From: an uncultured Burkholderiales bacterium
GTDB lineage: Bacteria; Pseudomonadota; Gammaproteobacteria; Burkholderiales; Burkholderiaceae_C
Reading direction: 5' to 3'
Length of the DNA: 64,000 nucleotides
NCBI GenBank assembly: GCA_903896615.1
Contig: CAITYM010000130.1
Span: 1-64,000 of the forward strand
A model generated the notes under the pieces. The model searched no databases. It had not been told where the DNA came from and was given only the letters and a program-made list of their open reading frames with translations. Numbering within the stretch: position 1 is the first letter of the stretch; the number at the start of each line of letters is the position of its first letter. A program made the position numbers and the translations under genes. Positions 33,761-44,184 of this stretch are shown in pieces.

Positions 33761-34285
33761 ATGAATCAATTCTCTATTTCTAGCCAAAAAAGTTCAAGTG
33801 ATTGCCAAGGAGGCTTATCACCGATAACTAGTCGTCACTTTCGTGCGATGCTATTGGTAATGATATTGGCATTGGGTTATGCCACCTACGAGACGCAGTC
33901 CAGCGCTTCCCGAACGACAGATGATTTCCCCGCGTTGCAAAAAATGAACTTGATCATAAATGATGACTCAAACGGAGACATATTAATAACGGTGATCAAT
34001 TTGAAACCCAATTCTGAGTCAGGGGTTAACCATCAAGTTCTCAGATTCAGCGGCGAACAAGGCTTTTTAAGAGGAACACTTAGAGCCCTAGCTCGAGAAA
34101 GACACATGCGTAACTTAACATCAGACGCGCCCTTTGAGTTGGCACTGCATGAAGACGGAAGACTAACTATCACAGACACATTAACGAACAAAGGCATTGA
34201 TCTTCAAGCTTTTGGGCCTGACAACGTTGCTGTATTTGCAAAGATTTTGGCCAAGTCCGCCATAGGCCCTAATTTCAATCAATAA
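33761..34285 (+). CDS. puhC: Photosynthetic complex assembly protein PuhC
   Basis: Single N-term TM, GEQGFLRGTLRALARERHMRNLTSDAPFELALHEDGRLTITD; position. Confidence 0.92.
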   Translation: MNQFSISSQKSSSDCQGGLSPITSRHFRAMLLVMILALGYATYETQSSASRTTDDFPALQKMNLIINDDSNGDILITVINLKPNSESGVNHQVLRFSGEQGFLRGTLRALARERHMRNLTSDAPFELALHEDGRLTITDTLTNKGIDLQAFGPDNVAVFAKILAKSAIGPNFNQ

Positions 34286-34305
34286 AGACATCTAAAGGAT
34301 ATTAA

Positions 34306-35421
34306 ATGAACGCTCAAACCGCCTTCATGGACACAGACTTTACACAACTCCTCGTCAACAGTGTTGAAACCGGCGAAGACGCAAAGAAAAAGGCGCTGAC
34401 AAATACCGTCCTCGCCCCCCGCTTTTATACAACTGACTTTGAAGCGATGGATAACATCGACGTAAGCTCAGTTCGGGAAGAGTGGGATTTAATGATGAAA
34501 GAATATGAGGGGGATAATAACCATGACCACTTTCAGCGAGACGCAGCCTTTGCCCAAGAGGTAAATACACTGATGGCTAAACTCGATGAGAATTTAAAAC
34601 AAGAGTTTTATGATTTTCTGATCGGCTCACTCACCTCTGAATTCTCGGGCTGCATTTTATATAACGAGGTCAGAAAAAATATCGATAACCCAGATATCAA
34701 AAAGCTAATGACTTTTATGGCCAGAGACGAATCTCGGCACGCTGGTTTTTTGAATCAATCGCTTAAGGATTTCAATTTTGGTATCGATTTAGGTGAGTTA
34801 AAGAGAACAAAGAAATATACATTTTTTAGACCAAAGTTTATTTTCTATGCAACTTATTTGTCTGAGAAAATTGGATATGCCCGTTACATCACCATTTTTA
34901 GACAGTTAGAGAAAAATCCAGACAAGAGATTTCATCCAATTTTTCGCTGGTTTGAGAGATGGTGTAATGACGAATACCGCCACGGCGAGTCATTTGCTCT
35001 TATCATGCGCGCTGATCCAAAGCTTCTATCAGGAATTAACTTATGGTGGATTAGGTTCTTTCTATTAGCAGTCTATGCAACCATGTACGTCAGAGATCAC
35101 ACCAGGCCTGCACTTCACGACGCAATGGGTCTCAACGCAACCGAGTACGACTTTGCAGTTTTTAGGATTACGACTGAGATAACCAAGCAAGTTTTCCCGA
35201 TTTTGCTTGATACAGACCATCCAAAATTCAAAGAGGGCTTGGACAAATTAACGGCACTCTCGCTTGCGATGGAGACAGCTAAAACGAAAACAGGTTTAGT
35301 CAACACTGTAAAAAAAGGTTGGTTTGCATTACAGGCTCTTGCGACATTTAGCAGACTCTACTTTTTGCCAGTCATTAAATCCGAACTTCCCCAACAAGTT
35401 CGAATGGTACCTACTTGGTAA
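34306..35421 (+). CDS. acsF: Aerobic Mg-protoporphyrin IX monomethyl ester oxidative cyclase
   Basis: [49 protein letters not shown]; diiron E...[30 protein letters not shown]. Confidence 0.97.
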   Translation: MNAQTAFMDTDFTQLLVNSVETGEDAKKKALTNTVLAPRFYTTDFEAMDNIDVSSVREEWDLMMKEYEGDNNHDHFQRDAAFAQEVNTLMAKLDENLKQEFYDFLIGSLTSEFSGCILYNEVRKNIDNPDIKKLMTFMARDESRHAGFLNQSLKDFNFGIDLGELKRTKKYTFFRPKFIFYATYLSEKIGYARYITIFRQLEKNPDKRFHPIFRWFERWCNDEYRHGESFALIMRADPKLLSGINLWWIRFFLLAVYATMYVRDHTRPALHDAMGLNATEYDFAVFRITTEITKQVFPILLDTDHPKFKEGLDKLTALSLAMETAKTKTGLVNTVKKGWFALQALATFSRLYFLPVIKSELPQQVRMVPTW

Positions 35422-35453
35422 ATCAATCAAAAGTTTGAGCTCTATTTCCTAAA

Positions 35454-36326
35454 ATGCAAGACTTCTCTAGCCTCATTATTGAACCATCCTTAATAGCCTT
35501 GATATCTTGGTGGTTTGGCACTGGGATCATCTTATTTTTAGTTCGACTTCCAAAAGAGTGGTTCTCTTCGGCACGGGGATTTTGGAGTTTGATGAGCATT
35601 CCTGCACTATTTTTTTGTTTTCAATCTATGCAGGAAAACTCAAATTCAAATGCCTACCTTGGCTTTATAAGCACCATAGTGCTTTGGGGTTGGCATGAGT
35701 TGGCATTCCTGACTGGTTGGATTAGTGGTTCCAGGAAAATTCCACTCCAGCCCGATCTCAATTTTTGGCGTCGTTTTAAACAGTCCGTTGAAGTGATTTG
35801 GCACCATGAGTTGGCTTTATTTATAAACCTATTGATCTTAATAGGTATGCAAATAGGACGTCCCAACCACACGGCAGTATGTACTTTTGGACTGCTTTGG
35901 CTCATGCGGCTTAGCTCAAAATTGAACCTCTTTTTCGGAGTCCCCCAGGTCGGTGAACAATACCTTCCAAGCCAGTTGGCTTACATGGGAAGTTACTTTC
36001 GTAAAAGAGCAGTTAGTGCATTCTTTTACTTCTCTATGAGTTTGTCAGTCATCGTATGGCTGGCTCTTGTATGGCAAGCTCACGCTGGCCAAGTCACCAT
36101 CACATGTCACTGGGTTTTACTTGCAAGCTTATTGGGACTAGCAATCATTGAGCATATTTTGATGATGGTCCCATTGTCTTTGGAAAGAGTTTGGGGTTGG
36201 GCACTTAAAAATGGGCCGAACCCAACGAACAGTAGCACAAACGTGCGTCTTGTTTTTGATGAACCCATCACTACAACTATCCCAACTCCAAGTTTGGTGA
36301 GTAGTACGGTAATTGATTCAAAATAA
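35454..36326 (+). CDS. puhE: Putative photosynthetic complex assembly protein PuhE
   Basis: Polytopic membrane protein; WHELAFLTGWISGSRK; HELALFINLLILI; position after acsF. Confidence 0.9.
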   Translation: MQDFSSLIIEPSLIALISWWFGTGIILFLVRLPKEWFSSARGFWSLMSIPALFFCFQSMQENSNSNAYLGFISTIVLWGWHELAFLTGWISGSRKIPLQPDLNFWRRFKQSVEVIWHHELALFINLLILIGMQIGRPNHTAVCTFGLLWLMRLSSKLNLFFGVPQVGEQYLPSQLAYMGSYFRKRAVSAFFYFSMSLSVIVWLALVWQAHAGQVTITCHWVLLASLLGLAIIEHILMMVPLSLERVWGWALKNGPNPTNSSTNVRLVFDEPITTTIPTPSLVSSTVIDSK

Positions 36327-37944
36327 AAATTATTACTACACTATGCTCACCCCTGACATTATTGATAAAACCCCCTCCACTCATCTAGAGTCATTGCAAA
36401 ACCTTCCAAATAGTTTTACAACCCCAGATGGGACTAAAGATAAAAGACCAAAGGCTTTGGTCATAGGAGCGGGCTTTGGAGGACTTGCAAGTGCAATTCG
36501 TTTAAGCGTTAGAGGCTATAACGTAGAGGTTATTGAAAAACTAGATGCTCCTGGTGGTAGAGCATATATGCACCATCAAGATGGGTACTCTTTTGATGCA
36601 GGGCCAACCATCATTACAGCGCCTTTTCTCTTAGAGGAACTATGGACGTTATGCGGTAAGAAAATGTCTGACGACGTTATCCTTAAGGAGATGTCCCCGT
36701 TTTATAGGATTAGGTTCTATAACGGACAAACATTTGACTACTGCGGAGATACGCAAGCCATGTGTAAGGAGATTGCAAAATTCGATGCCAATGACATCCC
36801 GGGTTATTACAAACTCATGGCAGCAGCGGACAAATGCAAGCACCTAGGTTTTGAGCAAATGGGTGATGTTGCGTTTGATGGGTACAAAGATCTTTTAAAA
36901 GCTTTGCCCTCTTTTGCAAAAATGAAAGCTTGGAATAGCCTTTATAGCTTGGTTGCATCTCATATCAAGCACCCTCTACTGCGCGTTGCTTTTAGCTTTC
37001 ATCCCCTGCTAATTGGAGGTAACCCTTTCAGTGTCACCTGCGCTTACTCACTGATACATTCGCTTGAGAAAACTTGGGGCGTGCACTCTGCGATGGGAGG
37101 AACAGGGGCAATTGTCAAAGGTCTAGCAGGACTTTTGCATGGACTTGGCGTGAAAATTAGGTACAACTCTGCGGTTAAACAAATTCGAATTGAAAACGGT
37201 AATGCTTGCGGTGTTGAGCTTAAAGCAATCAGTGAAAAGGAGCCGGGCGAGAGGCTCAACTCTGATATCGTCGTCTGCAATACCGATTCAGCATGGACAT
37301 ACAAATATCTCATTGCACCAGAGCACCGTAAACACTGGAAAGATTCACGTATTGACAAAGGTCAGTATTCAATGGGACTTTTTGTTTGGTATTTTGGAAC
37401 CAACAAAATGTACCCTGATGTGCCACATCACATGATGCTCTTAACCAAGCGGTACAAAGAGTTGTTAAATGATATCTTCAAAAAACATCACTTAGCAGAT
37501 GACTTTAGCCTCTACCTACACCGACCAACAGCAACAGACCCCTCACTTGCCCCTGCTGGCTGCGATACATTTTATGCACTAGCTCCGGTCCCCAACTTGG
37601 ACAGCCATACCAATTGGCCTGAAAAAAGCGAACAATTCCGCCGCTCTATTCAAGAGCACCTTGAGTCCACCGTATTAAAGGACTTAGGTAAACACATTGT
37701 TACGTCAAAAGTGACCACACCACTGGATTTCCAGAACCGCCTTTGCTCCTACAAGGGAGCAGGTTTTGGTCTTGAGCCCTTACTCACACAAAGCGCAGTA
37801 TTTCGTCCACACAACAGGAGTGAGGACATTGCAGGTCTGTTCATGGTAGGTGCAAGTACGCATCCAGGTGCAGGCGTCCCAGGCGTTCTAATGTCAGCTA
37901 AAGCCTTAGAGAAGGTCATTCCTCATGCTTCAACCCTACGATAA
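36313..37944 (+). CDS. crtI: Phytoene desaturase
   Basis: KALVIGAGFGGLASAIRLSVRGYNVEVIEKLDAPGGRAYMHHQDGYSFDAGPTIITAPFLLEELW; GASTHPGAGVPGVLMSAKALEKVI. Confidence 0.96.
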   Translation: MIQNKNYYYTMLTPDIIDKTPSTHLESLQNLPNSFTTPDGTKDKRPKALVIGAGFGGLASAIRLSVRGYNVEVIEKLDAPGGRAYMHHQDGYSFDAGPTIITAPFLLEELWTLCGKKMSDDVILKEMSPFYRIRFYNGQTFDYCGDTQAMCKEIAKFDANDIPGYYKLMAAADKCKHLGFEQMGDVAFDGYKDLLKALPSFAKMKAWNSLYSLVASHIKHPLLRVAFSFHPLLIGGNPFSVTCAYSLIHSLEKTWGVHSAMGGTGAIVKGLAGLLHGLGVKIRYNSAVKQIRIENGNACGVELKAISEKEPGERLNSDIVVCNTDSAWTYKYLIAPEHRKHWKDSRIDKGQYSMGLFVWYFGTNKMYPDVPHHMMLLTKRYKELLNDIFKKHHLADDFSLYLHRPTATDPSLAPAGCDTFYALAPVPNLDSHTNWPEKSEQFRRSIQEHLESTVLKDLGKHIVTSKVTTPLDFQNRLCSYKGAGFGLEPLLTQSAVFRPHNRSEDIAGLFMVGASTHPGAGVPGVLMSAKALEKVIPHASTLR

Positions 37945-39052
37945 AAATAAAGTAAATTTACGTGACTTTGATGAGTGTGTTGCACTCATGAGAGGCGGAT
38001 CAAAAACTTTTTTTGCCGCTAGTCGACTTCTGCCCAAACGTGTCCGCCAGGCCTCTGTTGCGCTTTATGCTTTTTGCCGTGTTGCAGACGACTTGGTTGA
38101 TAACTCACAGTGTGCCTCTAAAAGCCTTGAAGAGCTTAGCCAACGACTTGATTTAATTTATGCACAACAGCCAATGGACTTCATTGAAGACCACGCACTT
38201 TCACATGTCGTTCACCAGTTCAAATTACCCAGGTCTCTATTAGACGCATTGATGGACGGATTTAAGTGGGATACGCAGGGCAGGCTTTATCCGAATATTG
38301 AAGCAGTACATGACTACGGCGCTCGCGTTGCTGGCAGCGTGGGCGCGATGATGAGTTGGATTATGGGGGCTAGAAACTCAAGCACGCTTGCTCGTGCCTG
38401 CGAACTAGGTGTTGCCATGCAACTGACCAACATAGCGCGAGATGTTGGCGAGGATGCAAGAAATGGCCGACTGTATCTACCACTAGATTGGCTTCAAGCT
38501 GAGGGCATCGATCATGAGGAGTGGTTAAAAAATCCTATTTTTAATGAAGGTATACAAAATGTAGTGTCTAAATTACTCAGCGAGGCTGATCGTCTCTATA
38601 AAAAATCTAGCGTTGGAGTTGCTGACTTAGCGCCCGAATTCAGGGCTGCGATTTTTGCAGCTCGTTTAATCTACGCAGAAATTGGACAATACCTTAGAGC
38701 CGATCACTGCGATTCAATTACCAAACGAAGCGTTGTACCCTTCAGCAGAAAACTGTGGTTATTGATTCAAGCAAAAATTCAAGCGCCGTGGATTACCATA
38801 CCCAAATCACCACCAGCTGCGTTAGGTGCAATTGCCTACTTGGTTGATGCCTGTGAAGCACACTGCGCAATTTATAACCTACGGCACGAGGGTTTTCCCA
38901 ATCGTGGTTTTCCTCAACGCGTTGAATGGGTTTTAGAATTAATTGAACGCCGCCTGGAAGAACAAGAGCAACAGATTAGTAGATCTTTAGGGCAACAAAG
39001 TGGTGGATCATTTGAAAATTTTGGCCGTACTAGCAATACCGCAAACTCTTAA
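37925..39052 (+). CDS. crtB: Phytoene synthase
   Basis: GSKTFFAASRLLPKRVRQASVALYAFCRVADDLVD; GVAMQLTNIARDVGEDARNGRLYLP. Confidence 0.96.
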   Translation: MLQPYDKNKVNLRDFDECVALMRGGSKTFFAASRLLPKRVRQASVALYAFCRVADDLVDNSQCASKSLEELSQRLDLIYAQQPMDFIEDHALSHVVHQFKLPRSLLDALMDGFKWDTQGRLYPNIEAVHDYGARVAGSVGAMMSWIMGARNSSTLARACELGVAMQLTNIARDVGEDARNGRLYLPLDWLQAEGIDHEEWLKNPIFNEGIQNVVSKLLSEADRLYKKSSVGVADLAPEFRAAIFAARLIYAEIGQYLRADHCDSITKRSVVPFSRKLWLLIQAKIQAPWITIPKSPPAALGAIAYLVDACEAHCAIYNLRHEGFPNRGFPQRVEWVLELIERRLEEQEQQISRSLGQQSGGSFENFGRTSNTANS

Positions 39053-39113
39053 TTCACTAGCGATCCTTAAATCTAAGAAGTTAATAATTCGTCCTATAGA
39101 TTGAGAAAAAATC

Positions 39114-40451
39114 TCAGTGCAACTTTACATGTGGCTCAGTTCTTTTGGTGATTAGCCTTGCCAAGGTATCTAAGAAGACTTTAAAGAATCCGTGCAAAGC
39201 GAATTCATGCATTTTGTATAAGGACAAGTACATTATTTTTGCAAAATAGCCTTGTATCATCATGTTCTCGCCAATGAGTCCTCCCATCATACTTCCAACA
39301 GTACTGAACTCTCCCAGTGATACAAGGGAGCCAAAATCTCTGTAATAATAAGGCTTCAAAGTTTTACCAGCCATACGCAGTCTTATCTGCTTGACCATAT
39401 GCGAGGCCTGCTGATGTGCAGCCTGAGCTCTTGGGGGCACAAATTTATCTTGGTGTTTGTTTGCATTAAGCCAAGGGCAAGCAGCACAATCGCCTATTGC
39501 AAAAATACTCTCGTCCACGTTGGTTTGAAGAGTTGGCAAAACAATCAATTGATTGATGTGGTTAGTCTCGAGTCCATCTAAATTTTTCAGAAAATCAGCC
39601 GCCTTCACTCCAGCGGCCCAAACAACCAACTCAGAACTTAAAGTGCGACCGTCTTTTAGTTTTACACCGTTTGGGGAGACCTCACTCACTAAAGAGTTGG
39701 TTAAAACAGATACCCCAAGATTGTTCAGTAAAGTCTGTGTTGCACTGGAGAGTTGTTCGCTTAGAGCAGGCAAAATTCTGGGCGCGGCTTCAATGACCGT
39801 TACTTTTATATCTTTTTGAGGATCAATTCTGTCTAAGCCGTAAGAGACAACTTCACGAGTCGTCCTGCTAAGTTCAGCGGCAAGCTCAACCCCTGTTGCA
39901 CCAGCACCAATGATTGCTACATGCAATTGACTCTCATGTATAGACTCTGGCTGGTAATGAGCCTTGATACATGCGTTGACCATTTTGGCGTGAAAATTCT
40001 TTGCATCGCTTTGGTTTTCAAGTCTCAGCGCATATTCTTTAACGCCTGGGGTTCCAAAGTCATTACTCAGACTGCCCACACAAATCACCAATGTATCGTA
40101 GCTTACACACTGGGAAGGGGTCACCGCTACTCCGGATTCATCTAAGTAAGGTGATAAATGGACCTCTTTTTTAGAACGGTCAATAAAATTCATCTCTCCA
40201 ATACGAAAAGTAAAATTATGCCAATGCCCCTGTGCAATATAGTTCACCTCGTGATCGCCAAAATCCATACTTCCAGCTGCGATCTCGTGTAATTTGGGTT
40301 TCCAAATATGAGTTCTATTTTTATCAACCAAAGTGATATGAGCTTTTTTAGATTTCCCTAAAGTATCTCCAAGCTTGGTTGCCAACTCCAAGCCTCCAGC
40401 ACCGCCACCAACAATTACGACTTTATGTAACTCATTCATAGGGAGCACCAT
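39114..40451 (-). CDS. Type II NADH dehydrogenase-like FAD/NAD(P) oxidoreductase
   Basis: KVVIVGGGAGGLELATKLGD; VAIIGAGATGVELAAELS; VVWAAGVKA; FAIGDCAAC; C-terminal membrane-anchoring region. Confidence 0.9.
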   Translation of the reverse strand: MVLPMNELHKVVIVGGGAGGLELATKLGDTLGKSKKAHITLVDKNRTHIWKPKLHEIAAGSMDFGDHEVNYIAQGHWHNFTFRIGEMNFIDRSKKEVHLSPYLDESGVAVTPSQCVSYDTLVICVGSLSNDFGTPGVKEYALRLENQSDAKNFHAKMVNACIKAHYQPESIHESQLHVAIIGAGATGVELAAELSRTTREVVSYGLDRIDPQKDIKVTVIEAAPRILPALSEQLSSATQTLLNNLGVSVLTNSLVSEVSPNGVKLKDGRTLSSELVVWAAGVKAADFLKNLDGLETNHINQLIVLPTLQTNVDESIFAIGDCAACPWLNANKHQDKFVPPRAQAAHQQASHMVKQIRLRMAGKTLKPYYYRDFGSLVSLGEFSTVGSMMGGLIGENMMIQGYFAKIMYLSLYKMHEFALHGFFKVFLDTLARLITKRTEPHVKLH

Positions 40452-40642
40452 TTAAGTTAGTTGAGTAATATGACTCGCTTTTTATTTCAAACTCTTTGAT
40501 CAAAAAGGTTGGAGAAATTCATAATTATTTATACAAGCACGTGCTTAAATAAAACATGAACTCAACCTTAATTCTAAACAAACAATCTTTCAATCGCGTG
40601 TAACTTTTAGTATTTTGTGAATAAGACCGCAAGACCTCTCAA

Positions 40643-41728
40643 CTACCCTCTTGTAGCACAAGGACTGGAGACCCTGGGCATCCTCCAGGGTAACAAAGCT
40701 TGTACCCATGTTGTAGCAAAACGATTTGCGTTTAAAGTTTCGTGAAAGGATTTAACCCCCTCCCCCATCAAACGGTTTTGAACAACTGCTCGCTGATAAA
40801 AAGGTGTGTCCTCCAGTTGAGTGATTGTCCCAAGAGAATCCTCGCTCCTTAGACGTCTGGCTATACCCCAAGCCGTTTTAGGCATCGCCTTGCGCTGCGG
40901 CGCCTCAAAGCTCTTGATTTCGCCGTTCTTTAAAAACCTGAGTGCTAACACATGGTCCTTTCCCTGATGGAACTGGCAGTCGTAGACCACTGCGCAAGAT
41001 CCATCAGACATATGCCCCCTACTCCAGTCCCACTCTGTAAATGCATTTGCAATGGGCTCAGTGCCTTCATTTGAATCCAAATATGCGTGACCACTCCAAG
41101 ACTGTTCAGGGTGGGTAAGTTTAACCACTACCCTTGAACTCGGAGCAATAGGTCCCCAGTGGTGATGTGCTTGTGGATCTAAAGGAGTTGAAAAATTAAA
41201 GAGCTGCTCAGGGTAGACACTGACTCTGCCTTTAATTCTCCTGGGTATAGGTACGGACCACTCATTAATATCAATATGCAAAGCTTGGCCATCCCAATGA
41301 ACACATGAAGGCCCAATCACGAATTCACTCTGACTCCTGATAACACTCCCCTGTGGTCGCTCGGTCATACTCCAAAACTTTCCCTTTGGCGTATACAAAG
41401 CTACGTTGAGTGCACAGTGATTTATGGGCAGTGGATTCATACCCCTGCGAATAGCTTTAGCGTAATAGGGAGAGAAAACACTTCCAACAAAAGCAATCAA
41501 ACTTAATCCGTACTGTCCATCATCGCTCATGGCATCTACGTACCACCAAAGATAACCCCCAGAAGTTACCTCTTGATCAAACCGAGGTGATCCATCGCTG
41601 CTGCGCCCGCCAAGCGCCCGGACATCGCCGCCATGGGTAGCCCGGGTCCTGGGTGTACGCTCCCCCCCGCTAGAAATAGCCCCTTGATAGGTGTTTTGGC
41701 CTGCGCCCTGGCAAACACCTGCATCCAT
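40643..41728 (-). CDS. crtC: Carotenoid 1,2-hydratase (hydroxyneurosporene synthase); 5' end uncertain
   Basis: FDQEVTSGGYLWWYVDAMSDDGQYGLSLIAFVGSVFSPYYAKAIRRG; nearest in-frame upstream ATG is 41728, inside crtD; ORF track extends to 41875. Confidence 0.88.
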   Translation of the reverse strand: MDAGVCQGAGQNTYQGAISSGGERTPRTRATHGGDVRALGGRSSDGSPRFDQEVTSGGYLWWYVDAMSDDGQYGLSLIAFVGSVFSPYYAKAIRRGMNPLPINHCALNVALYTPKGKFWSMTERPQGSVIRSQSEFVIGPSCVHWDGQALHIDINEWSVPIPRRIKGRVSVYPEQLFNFSTPLDPQAHHHWGPIAPSSRVVVKLTHPEQSWSGHAYLDSNEGTEPIANAFTEWDWSRGHMSDGSCAVVYDCQFHQGKDHVLALRFLKNGEIKSFEAPQRKAMPKTAWGIARRLRSEDSLGTITQLEDTPFYQRAVVQNRLMGEGVKSFHETLNANRFATTWVQALLPWRMPRVSSPCATRG

Positions 41729-43206
41729 CCATGTGTTGCCTGCCCGTAAAGGGCTCCCCCGGTTGCTGGAAACAGCTGATGAAAATTCTCTGGAAGCGTT
41801 TGAATACTTTGAGCTGTCTGAAGATCTAACTCCAGACCACAGCGTTTCATTAAAGAAAAGGTTACTGCCTTGCATGCCTCTAACTCCTGTTTTGTTAATG
41901 CGTGCCTATCCCCGGTAGCTGGTGCGTTGATAAGGCAAAAAATAGATTCATCTGCGTTGATTTGCTCATTGCTTTGATAGACCCTCTCGAGTCCACGCTG
42001 CTGAGCACACACATAGACAGTTGGTGTAGCGGGTAGTTTTTGATCTACAAAAATATCTTTGAATTCATTTGCATAATTGTTTTCAAAAAATACATTATGT
42101 CGGTCAAGATTAAAGCGGTGTTCTTTGACATTGCATTTCATACTCCAAGTTACCGCTGATAACGATCGCTCAGCTTTAACATCTGTTGAGGGTATGAGTG
42201 CTTTGACACTAACTCCTAACAAACCTGAACTAAGAGCTTGTATATCACCGTTAAAAACAATTGAGTCTGCACCAAATCTATCGCCGCGATCGGTTTGAAC
42301 AGCGCTAACAGCACCATCCTTGAGCTCAATCAAGCTACACCGAGTCTGATATTTGAACTCTACCCCGCGCTGTATACAAAGTCTCTCAATGGCTTTTGCA
42401 AGAGCCCTCATTCCCCCCTCTACTGACCAAACACCGTCCATCTCAACCTGAGCGATTAGCATTAACGTCGCTGGTGCACTCCAAGGTGAAGAGCCGCAGT
42501 AACTGGCGTACCTAGCAAACAACTGGCGTAACCTTTGGTCCTTAAAGTATCCACCTAAACTGTCCCACAAACTGCGCATAGGCCCTATGCTTGCAAGCGT
42601 AGCCAGACCTCTGGGGCCAAGTGCAAAGGCAAGTTTTTTAGCGCTCGGTGATGCCTCTCGTATGATAGGGCCCTCTAGAGCTTTGTATAAATCTTTGGCA
42701 CTGCGACAAAATCGGTTGAACCTGTGAAGCTCTGCTGCACCAGCAAACTCGCCAATAGCCTCTTGGGTTTGTAGTGCATCTGCATAAAGTGTGAGTTGCT
42801 CCTCGCCTGCATCTGCGCTCCAAGCATGACGCGCTAAAACTGGAAGCTTTTTGAGCACAAGCTCTGTGTCTAGGTTCGCTCCCACAGCTGCGAATAACTC
42901 CTCAAATACCCACTTCATGGTGAGCACAGTTGGTCCACTGTCTATTCCAAGTGATTCGTCTGTTTGCTTGCCTTGAGCAGAGGGTCTGAGTTGTCGCATT
43001 TTGCCGCCGCACTCCGCATGCGTTTCTAGCACCGTCACTTGAGCACCAGCATCTGCTAGTAACAAAGCGCTCACCAAGCCGCCCATACCAGCGCCGATGA
43101 CAACAGCTTTTGGTCCGCTATTCAAACTGCTCTTTAAACTACTATTTAAAGAAGTAGCATTCAATCTATTAACTGGAAGTGGTGATGAAGTGGTATGAGT
43201 GTTCAT
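41566..43206 (-). CDS. crtD: Hydroxyneurosporene desaturase (CrtD)
   Basis: AVVIGAGMGGLVSALLLADAGAQVTVLETHAECGGKMRQL; LAGGSVHPGPGLPMAAMSGRLAGAAAM. Confidence 0.95.
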   Translation of the reverse strand: MNTHTTSSPLPVNRLNATSLNSSLKSSLNSGPKAVVIGAGMGGLVSALLLADAGAQVTVLETHAECGGKMRQLRPSAQGKQTDESLGIDSGPTVLTMKWVFEELFAAVGANLDTELVLKKLPVLARHAWSADAGEEQLTLYADALQTQEAIGEFAGAAELHRFNRFCRSAKDLYKALEGPIIREASPSAKKLAFALGPRGLATLASIGPMRSLWDSLGGYFKDQRLRQLFARYASYCGSSPWSAPATLMLIAQVEMDGVWSVEGGMRALAKAIERLCIQRGVEFKYQTRCSLIELKDGAVSAVQTDRGDRFGADSIVFNGDIQALSSGLLGVSVKALIPSTDVKAERSLSAVTWSMKCNVKEHRFNLDRHNVFFENNYANEFKDIFVDQKLPATPTVYVCAQQRGLERVYQSNEQINADESIFCLINAPATGDRHALTKQELEACKAVTFSLMKRCGLELDLQTAQSIQTLPENFHQLFPATGGALYGQATHGWMQVFARAQAKTPIKGLFLAGGSVHPGPGLPMAAMSGRLAGAAAMDHLGLIKR

Positions 43207-43215
43207 GCTACGATT

Positions 43216-44007
43216 TCACGCGGTATGATCAATAATAGTATTTTCTTCAAAAACACGACTGGTTGAGTTAAATTGTCGGCCCTTCCACTGCCCACGCATG
43301 TGCAGAACTTGCATGCGAACAAACATAGACTCAGTAAAAAAAGAGTGTTTCTTTGCAGCAGCTATTGCTCTTTGGTGCGCACCTTGATGAGCATAATCGA
43401 TTAAAGCCTCGGTATTGCTCCACAAACTGAACGTGCACTGTCTTAGCAAAGGCGCTTCGCCTAATCCTATTGCTAATTGGCAACCCTGCGCTTGCTCTAA
43501 ATCGATTTGAGCGGGCGGTGCGTAACGCCAAAATGAAACCGCTTTCGTAGCACGAATACTCCCCCGGGTGAGTGAGGCCACAGGTCCTATATGCTCAGTT
43601 GGGGGGGCCTTATCTAAAACGCTTCTACTTGCCCACGACTGGTTGCTCCAAGAACCTCGACAAGAATTAACTGCCATGAGCCCTTGCCACCATTCACGAG
43701 CTTTCTCTTGATAGAACAGCAACTCTGAGCTATTCAAATAATTGGTGGCATTCTTAATCCCATCGAATACAAATATCAAGCCTTGGTGTGTTGAACTTGG
43801 CCTAAGACCAAATCCGCCGTCCTCACCAGAGCCCATTACTTTTGCAAATAAAAGTCCTGGTAGGGTTTTGTAAAAATGATTCGTCCCTTGTACGAGCCTC
43901 AACCATGCCCATGATCGGTACTGAGGCAAAAAGTCAAATAACAATATAACCACAACACCATTTAGTGTGGAAGGCGAGGTGTGTGTGTTATTTTGAAGTG
44001 TTGGCAT
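43216..44007 (-). CDS. crtA: Spheroidene monooxygenase
   Basis: LVQGTNHFYKTLPGLLFAKVMGSGEDGGFGLRPSSTHQGLIFVFD; ...GLGEAPLLRQCTFSLWSN. Confidence 0.94.
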   Translation of the reverse strand: MPTLQNNTHTSPSTLNGVVVILLFDFLPQYRSWAWLRLVQGTNHFYKTLPGLLFAKVMGSGEDGGFGLRPSSTHQGLIFVFDGIKNATNYLNSSELLFYQEKAREWWQGLMAVNSCRGSWSNQSWASRSVLDKAPPTEHIGPVASLTRGSIRATKAVSFWRYAPPAQIDLEQAQGCQLAIGLGEAPLLRQCTFSLWSNTEALIDYAHQGAHQRAIAAAKKHSFFTESMFVRMQVLHMRGQWKGRQFNSTSRVFEENTIIDHTA

Positions 44008-44184
44008 GCTAGGTATTGATCATGAACAACACGGGCAAATCCTAAGTGAAGACTTGACGCGAGACCAAGATGATTAATGTCATTACAAAAGGTTTTCTGA
44101 AGTATTTATTGCAAACACTGATGTTGGGCTATTGGCTATTGACAAATACGGCTTATGCCTATTGCCCAACATCATTTACAAAAC

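Noticed and set aside
41641-41700. Programmed CrtD-CrtC fusion through the G7 tract
   Set aside because: Shifting there would remove the conserved CrtD C-terminus (HPGPGLPMAAMSGRLAG), so a functional fusion is unlikely; kept only as a start-site anomaly.
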